Positions 7,700 to 11,009 of a DNA stretch of 11,009 bases are shown here, one piece after another. How positions within the stretch are numbered: position 1 is the stretch's first letter; the number at the start of each line of letters is the position of its first letter. The position numbers were made by a program, and so were the translations under genes. The notes below the pieces were generated by a model. The model searched no databases and was not told the DNA's origin. It worked only from the letters and a program-made list of their open reading frames with translations. The stretch comes from Gracilaria caudata (taxonomy: Eukaryota; Rhodophyta; Florideophyceae; Gracilariales; Gracilariaceae): contig JASCIV010000870.1 in NCBI GenBank assembly GCA_030374735.1, positions 1 through 11,009 on the forward strand, given 5' to 3'.

Positions 7700-8251
7700 T
7701 CACCTTCTACAAGTCTTGATATGCTCCCTGTATTCGGAAAATTCATATGTCTGTCGACATATTGGACAACAATAGAATATATCATGAGTGCGCACATGAA
7801 CCCCGAATGGTTCGTAATCAAAAGGTACGGAACTTGCACTTGAACTACCAGATTCCACCAAGTCTGAAGTTGGAGATCGGGGCTCAGGGGTAGACGGCGG
7901 CAACTGTGCACGCGAGGCTGGTTCCGACTCAGCCACAGCGTGCTTGGTCGTATCAGCATTCCAACCCTCTGTATCATCAGCTTCAGCCCAGGCTACTTGC
8001 ATAACCTCTGCAAAACGTTCACTTATCCTATTATATTCTTCATTTTCGTCAGCGGCGTCAGCGGCGTCCGTGGCGTTTGCGGCTGTGAACTGGGGAGGGA
8101 CTTGTTCTACTGTTTCTAACCAAAGAGACATCCAATTTTGTTCCTCTGGAAGATTCAATAGCTCTCCACCTACCTCTACATTATACACGCTGAAGATATT
8201 TCCGTCAGTCGGAGGTTGTTCACAGTCGCTACTAGAGGTACTTTGAGTCAT
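7700..8251 (-). CDS. Acidic protein with C-terminal UBZ-like C2HC zinc finger
   Basis: The ATG is at 8251, with A at -3; the frame extends slightly further upstream only through a TTG. That gives 183 residues. The first 60 residues contain the acidic-flanked core NLPEEQNWMSLWLETV. Then comes a 9-base-repeat-encoded DAADAAD run (near 8048-8070), an acidic Trp-containing stretch, and a Ser/Pro-rich linker (STPEPRSPTS, SGSSSASS). The protein closes with CPICRQTYEFSEYREHIKTC. Its spacing is C-x2-C-x11-H-x3-C (residues 162, 165, 177, 181), the spacing of Rad18/UBZ4-type ubiquitin-binding fingers, and it also suits other C2HC fingers. A disordered acidic body plus one terminal finger suggests an adaptor rather than an enzyme. 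No membrane segment or signal peptide is present. An AATAAA follows at 7570. Coding is well supported; ubiquitin binding is inference. Confidence 0.72.
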   Translation of the reverse strand: MTQSTSSSDCEQPPTDGNIFSVYNVEVGGELLNLPEEQNWMSLWLETVEQVPPQFTAANATDAADAADENEEYNRISERFAEVMQVAWAEADDTEGWNADTTKHAVAESEPASRAQLPPSTPEPRSPTSDLVESGSSSASSVPFDYEPFGVHVRTHDIFYCCPICRQTYEFSEYREHIKTCRR

Positions 8252-8263
8252 TATTTCTTTCAA

Positions 8264-8650
8264 AGAAGCTCTGAATTCCTTTTCAATATGATGGTTTGAT
8301 CAGCGATGCGGTGAGGAGAAGTGATTGGTATGTTGCGTGGAGCAAGAGATCTGCTTTTATCCTGCTTCATTGTGAGTTCGTTAGTGACTGGGCTCGATTG
8401 TTGGAGACACTTAACGGATATGCAGCGATGAAGATATACATGAAGGTGTGCCAATGGTTCCTTGTCATAATTTGTTTATTCTTGAGTATCTGGACAAATT
8501 TATGAGTTGGAAACCAACTTTTATTTGCTAGATTCTATTGCGTTTAAATCAGCCCATATTTCTCGCATTATACTTGTTTTGAAAAATATGGGTATTCATA
8601 TATACATTCATTGGAGTGTTTGGCCTTCACGGATTGGAAGGACCGTAGCA
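8264..8650. other. Upstream region of the zinc-finger gene, no supported gene
   Basis: A plus-strand frame at 8296-8505 is open and ends in a hydrophobic segment (FLVIICLFLSIW). It lacks a good ATG and has no recognisable family. It is more likely the divergent promoter side of the zinc-finger gene. Confidence 0.3.
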
Positions 8651-8663
8651 TGCACAATGGAGA

Positions 8664-9018
8664 CGTAGGGAAAAAATCAACGAATTGCCGTCGACGAAGA
8701 AAAAGGGCATCTCGTCGGTTGGAAACAACAGAACTAGTGCTTTGCTGGCACTAAACTCTGTAGCAGCCGATGTGAAGCAAGATCGTGATTTTAAGGCTGC
8801 AACTTTGCTGGCGGAAAAGGCTGTAGCTGAATGTAGGGCGGCTCGGACAGCGGCCATATGCTGCCGTCGAACAGGCGTTGCATGCGCAGACTATGGCCGC
8901 GCATGCTGCAATGGAGAGGGCTGCGGCTGCGTTTGTACCCGCAGCCACACCGGCGTCGGCCTCTGGGATGCGCTCTACAAGCTCCGAAGCTTCAGAAGTT
9001 CTCGAGTCAAATTCATAA
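8664..9018 (+). pseudogene. Frameshifted Ala/Lys/Glu-rich coding remnant
   Basis: Two overlapping frames read as one protein. Frame 3 from 8664 gives RRREKINELPSTKKKG, then ALLALNSVAADVKQDRDFKA and TLLAEKAVAE up to about 8850. Frame 1 then takes over with YAAVEQALHAQTMAAHAAME, an Ala-rich helix, and a Ser/Ala tail ending SEVLESNS at TAA 9016. The join needs a one-base-type frameshift near 8845-8865. The two halves look like a helical, coiled-coil-prone domain of the Myb/SANT-like kind often carried by transposons, but this is a weak resemblance. There is no ATG upstream before a TAG. A broken gene or a transposon fragment are the likeliest explanations. Confidence 0.35.
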
Positions 9019-9029
9019 TATGAATTTGA
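9007..9029. repeat. 23-bp palindrome with 11-bp perfect arms
   Basis: TCAAATTCATA, one A, then TATGAATTTGA form a perfect inverted repeat. It overlaps the last codons and stop of the remnant ending at 9018. It is AT-rich and could be an element end, a protein-binding site or chance. Confidence 0.6.
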
Positions 9030-9449
9030 ATACTATATCGAGGGGGCTCGTGGTGTGAAGGTATATTCGCGGTCGTGATCAACAGCGCCATTGTCAGGGA
9101 AATGTGCGCGGTTGTTTCAAGTGCAGATTCCGCGGTCAAGTTTAGACGCCTTACTTGCATGTAGTGAGATTTAGCAACATAGAAGTAGGAGTTAGTGGGA
9201 GTGGGATTTCGATGAGTAACTTCACCCACGAAAACAAGAATGAGAAACACTGGGGTGATTAACAGTATTTCTACAGTCGGTTTTTGTGTTATTTGGTCGC
9301 GTTCAGCTTGCTATACGTTTTGCTTTTTCACCCACAAACCGTATAAACGAAACCATCTTGTCGAGCAGTGAGCTTTTGCTTTGACGTATGTCTCGATCGC
9401 ATCGAGCACGCTGGAACAAGTAGCGAAAAATGGGATACGAAATTGAAGT
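9030..9449. other. Intergenic, no supported gene
   Basis: Short open frames on both strands have no recognisable motif. Nothing here resembles an RNA gene or terminal repeat. Confidence 0.35.
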
Positions 9450-10079
9450 ATGCGAGCTCACATTCGCATTACACTTCGAGCCACAGCGTGTTACACGATG
9501 CTCGGCTGTCGACGTAAGCGAGGTCGTGAATGCACACACATGCGAATGAATTTGGCATTTGTTATTGGCGCTGATGAGACTACAATGAGCTTCCGTGTTG
9601 GGAGTGGCGGAGCTGTTACAAAGCCCACGTGACAAAACAGCAACAACTTCGGCCTCACGGCTCTGGTCGACATCAGAAGGAGCAGTTTAATGCACCTCAT
9701 CCTCGAGTAGAAACGAGTCGAAACGAAAGTAAGGTACGATTGCACGCCCCTCACACGCGATCGCCGCCAATGTGAGATGAAAAAGAGGCCACCGTGGGAC
9801 AAAACAATGCGCAAAAAAAAAAACTTCAAGGTCCAGGACTCTTGGATACCAGTATTATGTAATAACCTGCAGAATACAGTGAGTTGTACTGAATTCTCTA
9901 CTGCATTGCCGCGCTGGAGCCCCATTCCCAGTTCTGGTACAGAAATGGCTGACGCTCCTCGACTCTGCACTTGGAGAAAAGACCCATTTCTCATACCCCT
10001 CTCTTGTGAAGTCCAAGTAAAACCAATAACCGTGAGTGGTGGATTAACCCAGTGCGTTATTCAGAACCATAAATCATAG
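9450..10079 (+). other. Possible broken or spliced coding region
   Basis: Frame 3 is open except for TGA at 9630 and TAG at 9708. Its last part, from ATG 9777, reads VQDSWIPVLCNNLQNTVSC, then LPRWSPIPSSG, ADAPRLCTWRKDPFL and ends QNHKS. The Trp/Pro/Cys composition looks protein-like. A GTAAGG near 9730 and a GTGAGT near 9880 could be donors, but no consistent exon chain could be built. The opposite strand is also open for 167 codons (9491-9994), so the choice of strand is not secure. Family not recognised. Confidence 0.22.
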
Positions 10080-10528
10080 ATTTTTTTTTTAATGGCATCG
10101 CTTGCACACCCTACAAAAAACGCATGTGATATACGTGCAGCCATTGCCGGCTAACCTTAGTACAAGCCGCCCAACAGTGAGGGCCACAAACGCCTCATTG
10201 TGATGCTCGTCGACCGCATGTCTCGAGTGATGGGGAGGTTGTACGCATAAGATTCGGGCAATTTTATACAAGGTTCTGAACCATTCTCAGGCAAATACAA
10301 TATTAGTACATCAACGTATCATTCCTGTACCCATCACACTTGTTCCCAATTCGATGCTTTTCCTTTTACGTCATATGGGAGCGCTTTGGAACGGTGTAGC
10401 ACAGAAGAAGGCGTACACGCCAAGTCATGCCTGATCTATGTGATGCGCTTTCGGCTTTCACTCTCACAGACAGTACTCCGCTCGTAGCTTACACGTTGAC
10501 GTCTCTAGACTGCTACCATTCCAGAGAG
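10080..10528. other. Intergenic, no supported gene
   Basis: It begins with a run of eleven T at about 10081-10091. No coherent frame, RNA gene or poly(A) signal for the minus-strand gene ending at 10529 was found. Confidence 0.4.
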
Positions 10529-10993
10529 TTAACGACCACCGTCTCCTCCAACGCCGACGCCGAGACTGCTCGAGGCGAACGTTGCGAATGAGGAGTCACC
10601 AGTTGGGAGAAGGAGGCGAGGCACGGGGACATCGGTTGGTGTCGTTACAGTTGGGAAAAGTGGGGGAGGAAATGGGACAACGGTTGGTGTCGTTACAGTT
10701 GGGACCAGGGGGCGAGGAAAGGGGACGCCGTTGACGAATCCAGGTAGTCTAATACCGTCATCAGCATCACCATCGGGCATGTCCTCAACCGGGGTTGGCA
10801 CGGGCGTTGGCATGGGGAGTGGCAAAGGGGTCGCCCTACCAGGGGCTCGTGCGGCCATTTGGACAGGCGCCCGACTTCCAAAAAGGGCAGAAAATTTCTA
10901 TTTAATAAAGGATGCGATGTCTTGTCGGTTGACAACAGGTATGGCCGACACACACAGCACCACCATGGAGAGGAGGACCAACGTCTGCTTCAT
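10529..10993 (-). CDS. Secreted Pro/Thr-rich repeat protein with in-frame TAG
   Basis: An ATG at 10993 starts a clear signal peptide (MKQTLVLLSMVVLCVSA, then IPVVNRQDIASFIK) that meets TAG at 10900-10898. The same frame resumes at once (KFSALFGSRAPVQ) and reaches another ATG at 10858. It then runs 109 codons of Pro-rich sequence to TAA at 10529. The body contains LPMPTPVPTPVEDMP, an acidic DGDADDG, repeats of the form PTVTTPT-x-VP, and a Gly-rich tail (GVGVGGDGGR). It looks like an extracellular linker or mucin-like stalk. Explanations for the TAG are a null allele or pseudogene, readthrough, or a tiny 36-39 nt intron ending at the TAG itself (phase 0, but with weak GTTGTC or GTCAAC donors). 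Shared frame and theme make one original gene likely; whether it is functional is uncertain. Confidence 0.5.
10601..10741 (-). repeat. 48-nt tandem repeat, about 2.9 copies
   Basis: Units beginning AGTTGGG at 10601, 10649 and 10697 are exactly 48 bases apart. The first two end in GGTTGGTGTCGTTAC; the third diverges at its end. On the minus strand each unit encodes 16 residues built on PTVTTPT-x-VP, so copy number can change without shifting the frame. Confidence 0.85.
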
Positions 10994-11009
10994 GGCGAGA
11001 AAGAAACCA

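Noticed and set aside
9491..9994. 167-codon minus-strand ORF as a gene
   Set aside because: Its composition is basic and low in structure, it crosses an A/T homopolymer, and it has no signal peptide, motif or poly(A) signal. It may just be the mirror of the plus frame.

Overview
The window looks like nuclear DNA of a eukaryote with small introns. The signs are GT-AG introns of about 58-86 nt, AATAAA signals shortly after stop codons, N-terminal secretion signals, and decayed copies of a eukaryotic transposon type. There are no bacterial operons, ribosome binding sites, rRNA, tRNA or CRISPR. The lineage cannot be fixed from this sequence. A compact-genome protist and a small invertebrate both fit. 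All names below come from reading the translations by eye; no search was run.

Layout, left to right. (1) 62-1048, minus strand: a cysteine-rich secreted protein, best explained as four exons. (2) 1049-2137: no supported gene. (3) 2138-2800, minus: a 220-residue single-pass membrane protein with six cysteines beyond its membrane segment. (4) about 3188-3866, plus: a broken relic that resembles a FLYWCH/MULE-type transposase. (5) 4203-5495, plus: an intact 430-residue secreted protein with a cysteine-rich head and a von Willebrand A / integrin-beta-I-like domain, followed by AATAAA. (6) about 5907-7127, plus: a decayed tandem paralog of (5), broken by stop codons but mostly still in one frame. 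(7) 7700-8251, minus: a 183-residue acidic protein ending in a C-x2-C-x11-H-x3-C finger of the ubiquitin-binding (UBZ4/Rad18-like) or general C2HC kind, followed by AATAAA. (8) about 8664-9018, plus: a frameshifted Ala/Lys/Glu-rich coding remnant ending in an 11-bp-arm palindrome. (9) about 9450-10079, plus: an uncertain open stretch broken by two stops. (10) 10529-10993, minus: a signal peptide followed by an in-frame TAG and then a Pro/Thr-rich repeat protein built on a 48-nt tandem repeat.

The dominant theme is secreted or surface protein genes, many cysteine-rich, lying among transposon debris and broken copies. That pattern suggests a fast-evolving accessory locus. The best-supported novel item is the vWA-like pair: one intact gene with an altered metal-binding motif and one broken neighbour. 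The left-end spliced gene is also notable, because its true reading frame shows only after splicing and it runs open to the window edge if intron 3 is retained.
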